This document shows positions 35,413-43,569 of a DNA stretch of 64,000 nucleotides, piece after piece. The stretch is from Sphaerisporangium sp. (lineage in GTDB: Bacteria > Actinomycetota > Actinomycetes > Streptosporangiales > Streptosporangiaceae): contig JAOPYI010000122.1 of the NCBI GenBank assembly GCA_025964675.1, positions 94,992 to 158,991 of the forward strand, in the 5' to 3' direction. The notes under the pieces are model-generated. The model was given only the letters and a program-made list of their open reading frames with translations, was not told the origin of the DNA and ran no database searches. A program made the position numbers and the translations under genes. Each line of letters begins with the position of its first letter. Position 1 is the first letter of the stretch.

Positions 35413-36120
35413 TCACACGACCGTGAGCCCCCGGGCGGCGAGGAGGGCGGCGGCTTGGCCGTGGCCGATGACGGCGCCCCTGAGACGGCGCAGGTCGGTG
35501 TCGTCGGGCTCGCCGAGGTCGGCACCGCGCAGGTCGGCCTTGTCGAACTTCGCGTCGACCAGGTGGGCACGGATCAAGCGGCAGTCGGTGAACACGGCCT
35601 TGGTGAAGTCGCAGGCGGCCAGGTTGGCGTCGTCGAACCGGACGCCCTCGATCGCCTGCCCGCGAAAGCCGCACCCGGACAGGTCGGCGAGGGTGAGATT
35701 GCTCCGGGCCACGGTGTAGCCCGTGCCGCGGCAGCCCGACAGCTTGGCGCCGATCAGCCGGCATCCGGTGAACGAGACGTCGGTGAGCAGCGCGTTCACG
35801 AAGTCGGCGCCGGAGAGGTCGGCGTCGGTGAAGACCGCGTCGATGAGCTCGGCGCCCCCGAACCGGGCGCCGGCTCCCCCGCCTCCGCTGAACCGCGCCC
35901 CGTCGAGGTCGGCCCGCCGGAAGTCGGCGCGATCGAGCACGCACCCCTCGAAGACCGCCTGGACCAGGCCGGCCTCGGTGAGATCGGATCCCGTCAGGTC
36001 GCAGTCACGGAAGACCAGCGGGCCGGGAGGGAGCAGGTCGGTGAGGGCGGCCTTCGACAGGTCGAGGCCGTCGAACTCCCGTTGCCCGTCGGCGAGCCGT
36101 GCGATGTCCACGTCGGCCAT
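35413..36120 (-). CDS. Pentapeptide-repeat protein
   Basis: The 235-residue protein consists mostly of A(D/N)LXX repeats, for example SKAALTDLLPPGPLVFRDCD, RADFRRADLDGARF, DADLSGADFVNALLTD, SNLTLADLSGCGFRGQ and KADLRGADLGE, forming a right-handed quadrilateral helix. No signal peptide is present. Some such proteins mimic DNA and protect gyrase from toxins or drugs; nothing specific supports that here. Confidence 0.9.
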   Translation of the reverse strand: MADVDIARLADGQREFDGLDLSKAALTDLLPPGPLVFRDCDLTGSDLTEAGLVQAVFEGCVLDRADFRRADLDGARFSGGGGAGARFGGAELIDAVFTDADLSGADFVNALLTDVSFTGCRLIGAKLSGCRGTGYTVARSNLTLADLSGCGFRGQAIEGVRFDDANLAACDFTKAVFTDCRLIRAHLVDAKFDKADLRGADLGEPDDTDLRRLRGAVIGHGQAAALLAARGLTVV

Positions 36121-36152
36121 TAAACCAACGATCTCCGACAGGAACCGCCGGC

Positions 36153-36465
36153 GTGCACGTCAGGCGTATGGGTATGGCGGGTCTCGTACTGGCCTTCGCG
36201 GCCGGATGCTCGCACCCCCGCGCGCCCGCCGCTCCCCCGGCACCGGCCGCAGCCACTCCATCCAGGCGTCGGCCAGGGCTGGGCGCACCCGCACGCGGGC
36301 GAGCAGACGCTGCTGACGAGCAACACCGGCGACGTCCCCGCGGACGCCGACCTGCTGGACGAACCCCTTGTCGACTACATCTCGCCGTTCGGCGGGGGCT
36401 ACTTCTTCGTGCCCCCCGGAGTGCGCGACACAGCGGATTTTTATGTCCGCAATATACAGATTTGA
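36153..36465 (+). pseudogene. Lipoprotein-like start joined out of frame to a DyP/EfeB C-terminal remnant
   Basis: One frame gives a lipoprotein signal ([14 protein letters not shown]) and Pro/Ala linker, then goes off frame. A second frame, ending with TGA at 36463-36465, gives [20 protein letters not shown] and [11 protein letters not shown], which closely resembles the C-terminus of DyP-type peroxidases such as EfeB. The peroxidase body with its heme ligand is missing. The segment is thus a deletion relic of an iron-uptake/peroxidase locus. The link between the two halves is uncertain. Confidence 0.5.
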
Positions 36466-36611
36466 TGTTGTTTGGGGTCAGTTCGCATTGATGTCACCTT
36501 CTTGGAGCCAGCGCGTCGCCCGGGTCCGGTGGGATTTCATGGACGCCATGAGGCTCGCGCTTCCGGCGCCACGGGCCGAAGACCGGCCCGGCTCTCACCA
36601 CAGGAGGCATC

Positions 36612-38255
36612 GTGGGCGCACGCCCTGATAAGACGAGAACACGGCGACGGTACGTGGCGGCGGCCACCCTGGTGGCGGCCGGCGTCCTCGCCTTCGCCAA
36701 CATGTCGCCGGGATCGGCCGCCACCCTGGACGCCACGGCCCTGCCCGTCTCCGCGCAGGAGCAGGGCGTCCGGACGGACACCCCCATCAAGCACCTCGTC
36801 GTGCTCTTCAATGAGAATGTGTCGTTCGACCACTATTTCGGCACCTATCCCAAGGCCGCGAACACCGACGGCACCAAGTTCACGGCCGCCAAGGGCACGC
36901 CGTCCGTCGACGGGCTGACCCAGAAGCTGCTCACCCAGAACCCGAACCTGTACAACCCGAAGCGGCTCACCCCCGCGCAGGCCCTGACCTGCAGCCAGGG
37001 TCACGGGTACGGTGCAGAGCAGCTCGCCTACGACGGCGGCAAGATGGACAAGTTCGTCCAGAACACCGAGCACACCACGTGCGGCGGCAACAACATCTTC
37101 ACCGCGCCCGGCATCGTCATGGACTACTACGACGGCAACACCGTCACCGGGATGTGGAACTACGCTCAGCACTATGCGATGAGCGACAACTCCTACAACA
37201 CCGGGTTCGGGCCGTCCACCCCTGGGGCGCTCAACCTCATCTCCGGGCAGACCCACGGCCTCTACGCCGTCGACCCCGTGACCCACGCGAAGGTCAGCGA
37301 CGCCGGCGTGGTGTCCTCTCCGGACGCGAACGGCGTCGGCACCGTGATCAACGACCCCGACCCCGCGTTCGACGACTGCTCGGACAACAACCACACCTCC
37401 AAGAACAACCTCGCGGCGGCGACCGGCACCAACATCGGTGACCTGTTCAACAAGAAGGGCGTCACCTGGGGCTGGTTCCAGGGCGGTTTCCGGCCCACCG
37501 GCACCGCGAACGGCTACGCGGTCTGCGGCTCCACGCACCAGAACATCGGCGGCAACTCGGTCGTGGACTACAGCCCGCACCACTCGCCGTTCCAGTACTA
37601 CCAGTCGACGTCGAACCCGAAGCACCTGCCGCCGTCCTCGGTCGCGGCGATCGGGCGCACCGACCAGGCGAACCACAACTATGACCTGACCGACTTCAAC
37701 GCCGCGCTCGCTGCGGGCAACCTGCCAGCGGTCAGCTTCCTCAAGGGCGCCGCCTACCAGGACGGTCACCCGGGCAACTCCGACCCGCTGGACGAGCAGA
37801 ACTTCGTGGTGAACACGATCAACAAGCTCCAGCAGTCCAAGGACTGGGCGTCGACCGCTGTCATCATCGCCTATGACGACTCCGATGGCTGGTACGACCA
37901 CAAGGCCGCCCCCATCGTGAACGGGTCCTCCGACCCCGCCCAGGACAGCGCCGCCCTGTGTGGCAACGCCAAGGTGGCCGGCGGCTACGCGGACCGTTGT
38001 GGCTACGGCCCCCGGACGCCGCTGCTGGTGATCTCCCCCTACAGCAAGGTCAACCATGTCGACCACACCCTCACCGACCAGACCTCGGTCCTGAAGTTCA
38101 TCGAGGACAACTGGGGCACCGGCCGGATCGGCGACTCGTCCTTCGACTCGCGGGCCGGCTCCCTCAAGGGCATGTTCGACTTCAACAAGCCGAAGGCGAA
38201 GCAGGTGCTGCTCGATCCCGCCACGGGTTCGGTGCTCTCGGCCTCCCACCACTGA
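36612..38255 (+). CDS. Secreted phospholipase C / acid phosphatase (phosphoesterase family)
   Basis: The 547-residue enzyme starts at GTG behind AGGAGG and has an export signal (RRYVAAATLVAAGVLAFANM). It then shows the family's first metal motif HLVVLFNENVSFDHYFGTYP (Glu-Asn plus nearby acids), LNLISGQTHGL, and late metal ligands in IIAYDDSDGWYDH and TPLLVISPYSKVNHVDHTLT. Such enzymes hydrolyse phosphodiester/monoester head groups outside the cell and are often phosphate-starvation induced. No twin-arginine motif typical of PLC is obvious. A strong terminator follows. Confidence 0.9.
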   Translation: MGARPDKTRTRRRYVAAATLVAAGVLAFANMSPGSAATLDATALPVSAQEQGVRTDTPIKHLVVLFNENVSFDHYFGTYPKAANTDGTKFTAAKGTPSVDGLTQKLLTQNPNLYNPKRLTPAQALTCSQGHGYGAEQLAYDGGKMDKFVQNTEHTTCGGNNIFTAPGIVMDYYDGNTVTGMWNYAQHYAMSDNSYNTGFGPSTPGALNLISGQTHGLYAVDPVTHAKVSDAGVVSSPDANGVGTVINDPDPAFDDCSDNNHTSKNNLAAATGTNIGDLFNKKGVTWGWFQGGFRPTGTANGYAVCGSTHQNIGGNSVVDYSPHHSPFQYYQSTSNPKHLPPSSVAAIGRTDQANHNYDLTDFNAALAAGNLPAVSFLKGAAYQDGHPGNSDPLDEQNFVVNTINKLQQSKDWASTAVIIAYDDSDGWYDHKAAPIVNGSSDPAQDSAALCGNAKVAGGYADRCGYGPRTPLLVISPYSKVNHVDHTLTDQTSVLKFIEDNWGTGRIGDSSFDSRAGSLKGMFDFNKPKAKQVLLDPATGSVLSASHH

Positions 38256-38269
38256 CCGCGTTCGACGAC

Positions 38270-38305
38270 ACAGGGTCCGTACCACGCGAGGGGTGCGGAC
38301 CCTGT
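38270..38305. terminator. Terminator hairpin
   Basis: ACAGGGTCCGTACC pairs with GGTGCGGACCCTGT (one mismatch) around an 8-nt loop, between the convergent phosphoesterase and nagZ genes. Confidence 0.88.
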
Positions 38306-38321
38306 CGCGCGTCCGGCGGCC

Positions 38322-39842
38322 TCAGGGCTCCAGCAGGCCGGTGATGACCTCGGCGGCGGCCTGGCCGCACACCCGGGCCGCGCCGTGCGTGGCGATGTGC
38401 ACCGCGCCGAGGTCGGTACGGCCGGGAAGGCCCATCTCCACCACGACCGCGTCGGGCCGTGCCGCGAGCAGCCGGTCGAGCGCCGCCGTCTGCCAGGCAT
38501 GACGGTGCGCGTCCCGCACCACCACCACCAGAGGCCGGTCGGCCGCCGGGAGCAGGGCCGCCTCGCCGAGCGCCGTCCCGGCGTTCTCCTGCTCCAAGCG
38601 GGCGACCGTGGTGCCGGGCAGCAGCTTGCTCAGCGGCTCGCCCACCCCCCACGGCATGTCCTTTTCGATCGCGAGGTTCATCCGGGGGGACAGCTCGACC
38701 ACGTGCGGAGCGGTGACCAGCGGGAGCGGGTCGGCTCCCGGCCGCCTGGTGACGCGCACGGCCCGGCGCGCGGCGGCGAGACCCACCGCCACGTGGTGGT
38801 CCTCTGCCGTGCCGAGGTCCGCGGCGGGCTGCTCTGACCGGGACGACGCGCTCCAGGCGGCCAGCTCGCCGACCCGGCGGGCGGCGTCGGCCAGCCGTTC
38901 CTCCGACAGCAGCCCTTCGGTGACGGCGTCGGCGATGGCCTCGCGGATCGTCGCCACCACCGCGTCGTCGGAGTTCTCCCCGCCCACGCAGATCAGGTCG
39001 GCCCCGGCCGCGACGGCCCGGGCGCTGGCGCCGCCGATGCCGTACCGCTCGGTCACCGCGGCCATCTCGATGGCGTCGGTGATGGTCACGCCGTCGAAGC
39101 CCATCTCTCGCCTGAGCAGGTCCGTGAGGATGTGCGGGCTCAGCGTGGCCGGGAGCTCGGGATCGTACGCGCCGACCAGCAGGTGACCGGTCATGACCAT
39201 GCGCACGCCCTCGGCGATGGCCGCGCGGAACGGCCGCAGCTCCACGTCGTGAAGCTCCTCCAGCGACGCGTTGACGCCGGGGAGGCCGTGGTGCGAGTCG
39301 ACCGCCGTGTCACCATGACCGGGGAAATGCTTGGCGCACGCGGCGACGCCGGCCGCCTGGAGCCCCCGTACCCAGGCGGCGGTGTGCCGCGCGACCAGCG
39401 CCGGATCCGCCCCGAAGGACCGCAGGCCGATGACCGGGTTTCCGGGATTGGAGTTGACGTCGGCGGCCGGTGCGAAGTTCACGTTGATCCCGGCGGCGGC
39501 CAGATCGGCGCCGAGCCCCCGGGCGATCTCCTCGGTGAGGGACACGTCGTCCACCACGCCGAGCGCGTAGTTGCCCGGCCGGGAGCTGCCGGTGTGCGCC
39601 TCGAGGCGGGTGACGTCGCCGGTCTCCTCATCGATGCCGATCACCGCGTCGGGACGCTCTGCGCGCAGCCCGGCGGTCAGCTCGGCGAGCTGCGACGGGG
39701 TGCCGACGTTCCTCGAGAAGAGCACCACACCGGACAGCCCTTCGCCGAGGCGGCGGCGCAGCCAGTCGGGCGGTCTCCTTCCTTCGAACCCGGGGAGGAG
39801 GACCGAATCGGCCAGACGCAGTAGCTCGGGGCTCCGCTTCAT
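38322..39842 (-). CDS. nagZ: Beta-N-acetylhexosaminidase, GH3 family (NagZ-type)
   Basis: This GH3 enzyme of 506 residues removes N-acetylglucosamine from peptidoglycan or chitin fragments. It has VIGIDEETGDVTRLEAHTG, KHFPGHGDTAVDSHHGLP with the GH3 general-acid His-Asp loop (171-188), and the nucleophile Asp256 in TITDAIEMAAV. There is no signal peptide, so recycling in the cytoplasm is likely. The C-terminal 170 residues form an additional domain. The upstream palindrome at 39954-39970 looks like a sugar-responsive operator. Confidence 0.94.
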   Translation of the reverse strand: MKRSPELLRLADSVLLPGFEGRRPPDWLRRRLGEGLSGVVLFSRNVGTPSQLAELTAGLRAERPDAVIGIDEETGDVTRLEAHTGSSRPGNYALGVVDDVSLTEEIARGLGADLAAAGINVNFAPAADVNSNPGNPVIGLRSFGADPALVARHTAAWVRGLQAAGVAACAKHFPGHGDTAVDSHHGLPGVNASLEELHDVELRPFRAAIAEGVRMVMTGHLLVGAYDPELPATLSPHILTDLLRREMGFDGVTITDAIEMAAVTERYGIGGASARAVAAGADLICVGGENSDDAVVATIREAIADAVTEGLLSEERLADAARRVGELAAWSASSRSEQPAADLGTAEDHHVAVGLAAARRAVRVTRRPGADPLPLVTAPHVVELSPRMNLAIEKDMPWGVGEPLSKLLPGTTVARLEQENAGTALGEAALLPAADRPLVVVVRDAHRHAWQTAALDRLLAARPDAVVVEMGLPGRTDLGAVHIATHGAARVCGQAAAEVITGLLEP

Positions 39843-39953
39843 GCACTCTCCTCGCCTGCGGCTCGTCAGCGGGTCACGCCGGAGGCTCGCAGGACCGTAT
39901 GGCTCGCGGTGCCCGTGTACGCGGGTACCGTCTGGGACAATCCGACAAATCTA

Positions 39954-39970
39954 ATAGGAAAGTTTCCTAT
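39954..39970. promoter_or_regulatory. Operator-like palindrome upstream of nagZ
   Basis: ATAGGAAAGTTTCCTAT is a perfect palindrome with 8-bp arms and one central base, in an AT-rich patch 112 bp before the nagZ ATG. It resembles ROK/NagC-type amino-sugar repressor sites described in actinobacteria. The regulator is not in the window. Confidence 0.65.
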
Positions 39971-40117
39971 ATTCCATACCCGCGACCATGGGATCTCATC
40001 GAATGAGAACGTCTCTACGATTTGAGCCGACCCTACGCTTGCCAGACGCGGAACATGGGATGAGCAGGCGACTCACCGCAGGCGTTAGGTGAACAAGCGA
40101 TTGCATGGAGGCCCATA

Positions 40118-40855
40118 ATGGAGGACGTGAACACGCGAAAGAACTCCGGCGGCACGTCGGCGGTCGCCGGGCCCGCCGGAGGAGCTCTTCCCCGGAGTTC
40201 CGCGGCGGCCAAGCGCCAGGGCACCACACGGCGGGCCACCGCGTCCGGCCCCGCGTCCGAGCGCCGCGACCACCTCGTGAAGCTCGCCGCCGAGCTCTTC
40301 GCCCGCAAGGGTTTCCAGGCCACCACCGTACGCAACATCGCCGACGAGGCCGGCATCCTCTCCGGGAGCCTCTACCACCACTTCGACTCCAAGGAGACGA
40401 TCGTCGACGAGGTCCTGTCGACGTTTCTCAAGGACCTCATCGGGCGTTACCGGGTGGCCCTCGATCGGCACGGCGACCCTCGCACGGCGCTGTCCGAGAT
40501 GGTCCGCATCGGCTTCAGCACCCTGGAGCCGCACCGTGCCGCCATCACGGTCATGCAGAACGACTGGAACTACCTCCGTTCCCTCCCCGGCGACCGCTTC
40601 GACTACCTCATCAAGGCCGAGGACGACGTCGAGCGCATGTGGGTCGAGCAGATCAAGCGCGGCCAGGCCGAGGGCCAGTTCCGCGCCGACGTCGACCCCA
40701 AGCTGACCTACCGCATGATCCGCGACACCATCTGGGTCGCCGTGCGGTGGTTCCGTCCCGGTGGCCGGCTCAACACCAGCGCCCTCGCCGAGCACTATGT
40801 CACCATGCTGTTCGACGGTCTCGCCACAGGGGAACGGACCAGCCACAAAGCATGA
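40118..40855 (+). CDS. TetR-family repressor, KstR2-like
   Basis: After a basic, disordered N-terminal extension of about 50 residues, the 245-residue protein has a TetR HTH (RDHLVKLAAELFARKGFQAT; VRNIADEAGILSGSLYHHF) and a ligand domain with MWVEQIKRGQAEGQFRADVD and MIRDTIWVAVRWFRPGG. These segments match KstR2 of Mycobacterium tuberculosis, which senses a steroid C/D-ring CoA thioester. A KstR2-type operator occurs at 26874. The stop overlaps the next ATG (ATGA). It could be a related acyl-CoA sensor rather than the orthologue. Confidence 0.8.
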   Translation: MEDVNTRKNSGGTSAVAGPAGGALPRSSAAAKRQGTTRRATASGPASERRDHLVKLAAELFARKGFQATTVRNIADEAGILSGSLYHHFDSKETIVDEVLSTFLKDLIGRYRVALDRHGDPRTALSEMVRIGFSTLEPHRAAITVMQNDWNYLRSLPGDRFDYLIKAEDDVERMWVEQIKRGQAEGQFRADVDPKLTYRMIRDTIWVAVRWFRPGGRLNTSALAEHYVTMLFDGLATGERTSHKA

Positions 40856-41535
40856 CCCCGCTCCACAAAGCCGTACGGCTGGCACTCACCGAGGTGGCCG
40901 ATCCCGCCAAGGCGCCCGCCATGCAGGCGTACATGAAGTCGAAGATGCCCTTTCTTGGCGTGCAGGCCGTGCCGCGGCGGGCGGCGGTGAAGAGGGTCCT
41001 CGCCGAGCTCCGCATCGACACGGCGCCCGAGTGGCGCAGGACCGTGCTCGCGATGTGGCGCGACGCCGAGTACCGCGAGGAGCGGTACGCCGCGATGGAG
41101 CTGTGCGCCTTCCGCTACTACAAGGGATTCCAGACGCTCTACACCTTGCCGATGTACGAAGAGATGATCGTCACCGGCGCCTGGTGGGACTACGTCGACG
41201 ACCTGGCGATCAACCGTGTCGGGGCGTTGCTGCGGGCCTATCCCGACACGATGCGCCCGCTCATGCTCGAGTGGGCCACCGGCGACGACCTGTGGCGGCG
41301 GCGCACCGCGATCCTCTGCCAGAACTCCTTCAAGGACCGCACCGACGCGGGCCTGCTGTACGCCTGCATCGAGCCGAGCCTGGCCGACACGGACTTCTTC
41401 GCCCGTAAGGCCATCGGCTGGGCCCTGCGCGAGTACGCCAAGACGGACCCGCGCGAGGTGATCCGCTACGTCAAACACAAGGGCCTGAACGGCCTGAGCC
41501 GGCGCGAGGCCTTGAAGAACCTGCCGCTCACCTAG
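40852..41535 (+). CDS. DNA alkylation repair protein (AlkD-like HEAT repeats)
   Basis: The 227-residue product begins at the ATG overlapping the TetR stop. It matches the AlkC/AlkD superfamily: MKSKMPFLGVQAVPRRAAVK at the N-terminus, YREERYAAMELCAF, the substrate-pocket segment TGAWWDYVDDLAINRVG, and WRRRTAILCQNSFKDRTDAG. These enzymes excise 3- and 7-alkylpurines. Coupling to a lipid-type TetR regulator is unusual. Confidence 0.9.
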   Translation: MTPLHKAVRLALTEVADPAKAPAMQAYMKSKMPFLGVQAVPRRAAVKRVLAELRIDTAPEWRRTVLAMWRDAEYREERYAAMELCAFRYYKGFQTLYTLPMYEEMIVTGAWWDYVDDLAINRVGALLRAYPDTMRPLMLEWATGDDLWRRRTAILCQNSFKDRTDAGLLYACIEPSLADTDFFARKAIGWALREYAKTDPREVIRYVKHKGLNGLSRREALKNLPLT

Positions 41536-41571
41536 CCTCTTTGTCGACGATCCCCGGCCTGCGCGCGGGGC

Positions 41572-41814
41572 TCAGCGCCAGCCGAGGCGGGACGCGGCCG
41601 TGTCGGGGATGTAGCCGTCGCTGCCGCCCTCGCCGATCCACACGACGTCGTCCATCTCGGCTACCGGCCCGACCGTGTACCCCAAAGGCATGCGCGGCTG
41701 GATGGCCATCCGGACCTCGAGGTCGGGATCGTAGCGTTCGAGCACCTCGATGAGATCGCCGACCGTCGAGATGCCCTGCATCTTGCCGCGCCTGTGCCTG
41801 CCCGTGCTGGCCAT
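41572..41814 (-). CDS. Small conserved actinobacterial protein
   Basis: The 80-residue protein from ATG 41814 (GGGAAGAGAG site) has a basic leader, then ISTVGDLIEVLERYDPDLEV and MAIQPRMPLGYTVG with WIGEGGSDGY. It resembles a widespread small family in actinobacteria often beside DNA-related or phage-like genes; its function is unknown. It has no signal peptide or TM helix and converges on the AlkD-like gene. Confidence 0.7.
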   Translation of the reverse strand: MASTGRHRRGKMQGISTVGDLIEVLERYDPDLEVRMAIQPRMPLGYTVGPVAEMDDVVWIGEGGSDGYIPDTAASRLGWR

Positions 41815-42109
41815 AGCTCTCTTCCCGCGCCGCCTAGGGGCATTCGCCCCAAATTTCTGCAAAAGCTACCTGTGGCGACGGCTGTGTGAGGGCTGGCGTA
41901 GCCGAATGTTAACTTCCTACATCGAAAGTCATCGCGACGCGACAGCGAGCGTCATCCGCACCACCTGCGCTTCCATGACCGCCGCCGGATCCCGGCACCC
42001 GGGGAGAGTCCTTCCTCCGCCGCGACATGAGACCAAAAATCATCACATGATCAACACCGTCGGGAATTTCGTCTATATTCGGCCATAGGGAGGTTAGTCA
42101 GAGGACGTT

Positions 42110-42958
42110 ATGGTCCGGACTACGAGGGCGAGGGCGCGGATGAACGAGCAGGAGAAGGCTCCAGCAGGGATCGATCCGAAGACACCCAGCGTGGCCCGCA
42201 TGTACGACTACTACCTGGGCGGCAAGGACAACTTCGCGTCCGACCGCGACGCGGCCGAGAAGGTCATCAACGTGCTGCCGAACGTCAGGCACGTCGCCCG
42301 CGAGAACCGCGCCTTCCTCGGGAGAGCCGTGCGCTTCCTCGCCGAGCGGGGAATCCACCAGTTCATCGACATCGGCACCGGGCTCCCCACCCGCGAGAAC
42401 GTCCACCAGGTCGCCCTCGACACGGCGCCCGGCTCGCGGATCGTCTACGTCGACAACGATCCCATCGTGCTCGTCCACGCCCGCGCCCTGCTCTCCGACA
42501 ACCCCCTGACCAGGGTCATGGAGGGTGATCTGAACGATCCCAAGGCGATCATCGAGCACCCGGAGGTCCGGGCCCACATCGACTTCGGCAAGCCTCTGGC
42601 CATCATCCTGTGCGCGATCCTGCACTTCGTCGGGGACGACGAGGATGCCTCGCGCGTCGTGGCCCACCTGCGCGACACCCTCCCGCCCGGCGGAGCCCTG
42701 CTGCTCTCCCACGGCTTCAAGGGCGAGCTGAGCGACGAGACGCTGGCGCGGACCGAGGACATCTACGCGGCGACCCGAGGGGCGCTCAAGGTACGCGACC
42801 GCGACACGATCAGCTCGTACTTCTCCGGGCTCGAACTCGTGGAGCCGGGTCTGGTCCACGTCGGTTCCTGGCGCCCCGACCACGACCTCGAAGAGGACCC
42901 CTCCGCCCCCGGCGTCCTCGGCGGCGTCGGCCTCGTCCCCACCCGGTTGGATGGCTAG
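42110..42958 (+). CDS. DUF574 family SAM-dependent methyltransferase
   Basis: The 282-residue protein (or 272 from ATG 42140) has TPSVARMYDYYLGGKDNFAS, DRDAAEKVINVLPNVR, the SAM loop FIDIGTGLPTRENVHQVA and VYVDNDPIVLVHARALL, all hallmarks of the DUF574/Methyltransf_19 family abundant in filamentous actinomycetes. Substrates are mostly unknown. The gene is alone, behind an AGAGGACGTT site and an AT-rich upstream region. Confidence 0.93.
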   Translation: MVRTTRARARMNEQEKAPAGIDPKTPSVARMYDYYLGGKDNFASDRDAAEKVINVLPNVRHVARENRAFLGRAVRFLAERGIHQFIDIGTGLPTRENVHQVALDTAPGSRIVYVDNDPIVLVHARALLSDNPLTRVMEGDLNDPKAIIEHPEVRAHIDFGKPLAIILCAILHFVGDDEDASRVVAHLRDTLPPGGALLLSHGFKGELSDETLARTEDIYAATRGALKVRDRDTISSYFSGLELVEPGLVHVGSWRPDHDLEEDPSAPGVLGGVGLVPTRLDG

Positions 42959-42996
42959 AGCATCCAGAACGGCGGTACGGCCCCCGCGGGACGGGC

Positions 42997-43542
42997 TTAC
43001 TCGCTGTGTGAGGTGAGTGCCTCCGGCACCGGCACGTCGAGGTACTCCAGTAGAGCGGCGAGTTCCTGGTCGAGTACGACGCCGACCTTGGTGATGTCGG
43101 GATCGCCGAAGCTGGAGAACCGGGTGCTGGGCTGGTCGACGGTGAACCAGGTCTCGCCCTCCGCGTCCTCGTAGATCGCCGTGCGAAGCGGGGCATAAAG
43201 CAGGATGGCGGGGTTGTGGTGGAACATCCGCTGGGCGATCGTGTGGTTTCCCATCAGGTACTGCACACAGCGCCACCGGTCCCCCGCCAGCCGCAGAATC
43301 GGGCCGAAATCCTGGCTCCAGTAGAGGATGAAACGGTGCGGAGCGTTCTCGGCCGTCGCCTGGACAACGGTGTCCCAGTCGGCCCTTTCTTTGGCGAGCC
43401 GCGCGAAACGTTCGGCGTCGAACTCGGGGACTGCCGCCTCGTAGCGATCACGGAAGGCATCGAATGGCTCCCCGACCGCGATCGCCAGGCGGTTCACCTC
43501 ATGGGGCACGCTCTGGATTCTGTTCTGTCCCGGCTGCGTCAT
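42997..43542 (-). CDS. DUF302 domain protein
   Basis: The 181-residue cytoplasmic protein has the DUF302-type sequence in its second half: RMFHHNPAILLYAPLRTAIY, GETWFTVDQPSTRFSSFGD and VGVVLDQELAALLEYLDVPV. The function of the family is unknown. Its ATG follows GGAGGAATC. It converges with the DUF574 gene and lies 27 bp upstream of nothing codirectional, since the hydrolase gene at 43570 is transcribed first toward it; the two may be one transcript. Confidence 0.78.
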   Translation of the reverse strand: MTQPGQNRIQSVPHEVNRLAIAVGEPFDAFRDRYEAAVPEFDAERFARLAKERADWDTVVQATAENAPHRFILYWSQDFGPILRLAGDRWRCVQYLMGNHTIAQRMFHHNPAILLYAPLRTAIYEDAEGETWFTVDQPSTRFSSFGDPDITKVGVVLDQELAALLEYLDVPVPEALTSHSE

Positions 43543-43569
43543 GATTCCTCCGGAAAGTTGGGCAGGGGT

